Positions 63,877 to 64,000 of a stretch of 64,000 nucleotides of DNA are shown here, in pieces. Location of the stretch: assembly GCF_007988945.1 (NCBI RefSeq), contig NZ_BJVC01000003.1, positions 186,001-250,000 on the forward strand. Reading direction: 5' to 3'. The notes beneath the pieces were generated by a model, which did no database searches, had not been told where the DNA came from, and saw only the letters and a list, made by a program, of their open reading frames with translations. The stretch is from Swaminathania salitolerans. Its GTDB lineage: Bacteria; Pseudomonadota; Alphaproteobacteria; Acetobacterales; Acetobacteraceae. Position numbers and translations under genes: made by a program. Positions within the stretch are counted from its first letter, which is position 1. The number at the start of each line of letters is the position of its first letter.

Positions 63877-64000
63877 ATGAGCGTATCGACCCCGGTCAGG
63901 GCACTGACCCCCGCTGCCGTCATGGCCCGGAAGGGAGACACTCCGCTTGTCTGTCTGACCGCCTATACCACCCCGGTCGCGAAGCTGGTGGACCCGGAAT
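63877..64000 (+). CDS. panB: 3-methyl-2-oxobutanoate hydroxymethyltransferase (partial)
   Basis: Only the first 41 residues are in the window. After a variable start they read [20 protein letters not shown] and then KLVDPE, the signature opening of PanB, the first enzyme of pantothenate synthesis. The gene continues off the right edge. Confidence 0.82.
   Translation, partial: MSVSTPVRALTPAAVMARKGDTPLVCLTAYTTPVAKLVDPE

Overview
The window is about 60% GC, densely coded, and looks like the chromosome of an acetic acid bacterium (Acetobacteraceae, Alphaproteobacteria). The evidence is a membrane sugar/polyol dehydrogenase small subunit at the left edge, a polyol permease, a Hint/AIDA-repeat surface protein, an RpiR-type inositol regulator, and overall gene style. 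A genus such as Asaia would fit but cannot be proven from sequence alone. I saw no prophage, insertion sequence, CRISPR array or rRNA. There is one tRNA (Asp-GTC).

Layout. 1-1819: partial dehydrogenase subunit divergent from a LacI-family regulator, with a perfect operator-like palindrome between them. 1930-5750: VOC protein, WYL regulator, secreted beta-helix protein, secreted LipA/MptpB-type phosphatase. 5896-7356: clade-3 type catalase with a near-perfect Fur box upstream. 7602-17418: leftward myo-inositol operon (iolC-DUF2090 fusion, iolD, iolE, iolB, iolG, iolT-like transporter, second Gfo/Idh/MocA dehydrogenase, and a tautomerase-fold protein with all catalytic residues of malonate semialdehyde decarboxylase), read divergently from an RpiR regulator at 17579. 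18591-23591: surface-glycan cluster (three glycosyltransferases, one FkbM methyltransferase). 23731-25659: 2-hydroxyacid dehydrogenase and a DDAH/amidinohydrolase-like enzyme. 25862-34265: rightward, mostly overlapping run of LysR, ABC importer with fused binding protein and permease, ATPase, TonB receptor, TIM-barrel isomerase, Fe(II)/2-oxoglutarate-type oxygenase and class II aldolase. 34485-39281: polyol permease divergent from transketolase and an SDR dehydrogenase. 39390-44739: second TonB receptor and two tandem secreted PI-PLC-like proteins. 44916-47081: tRNA-Asp, a Wzm/Wzt-type export ABC transporter and a tiny membrane protein. 47118-50516: cyclic-nucleotide phosphodiesterase, aspartyl protease lipoprotein, coiled-coil protein and glycine-zipper lipoprotein. 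50638-52641: structured leader and queE-queC-queD. 53160-59488: exonuclease, Hint/AIDA protein, an unrecognised protein, MgtC and a Yellow/SMP-30-like secreted protein. 59556-62028: folP-folB/K-folE. 62150-64000: small acidic protein, ilvE, and the start of panB.

How the genes may work together. The iol operon converts myo-inositol to DHAP and malonate semialdehyde. No iolA/mmsA is in the window, and the decarboxylase-like gene at the operon's end suggests the semialdehyde is turned into acetaldehyde instead. Two PI-PLC-like proteins and a phosphoinositide-phosphatase-type protein, all with export signals, could release inositol from host phosphoinositides. The 25.7-34.3 kb operon reads as a complete capture-and-degrade system for an unidentified small molecule. 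Many intergenic gaps carry short tandem duplications whose unit differs from place to place but is very often 14 bp long.
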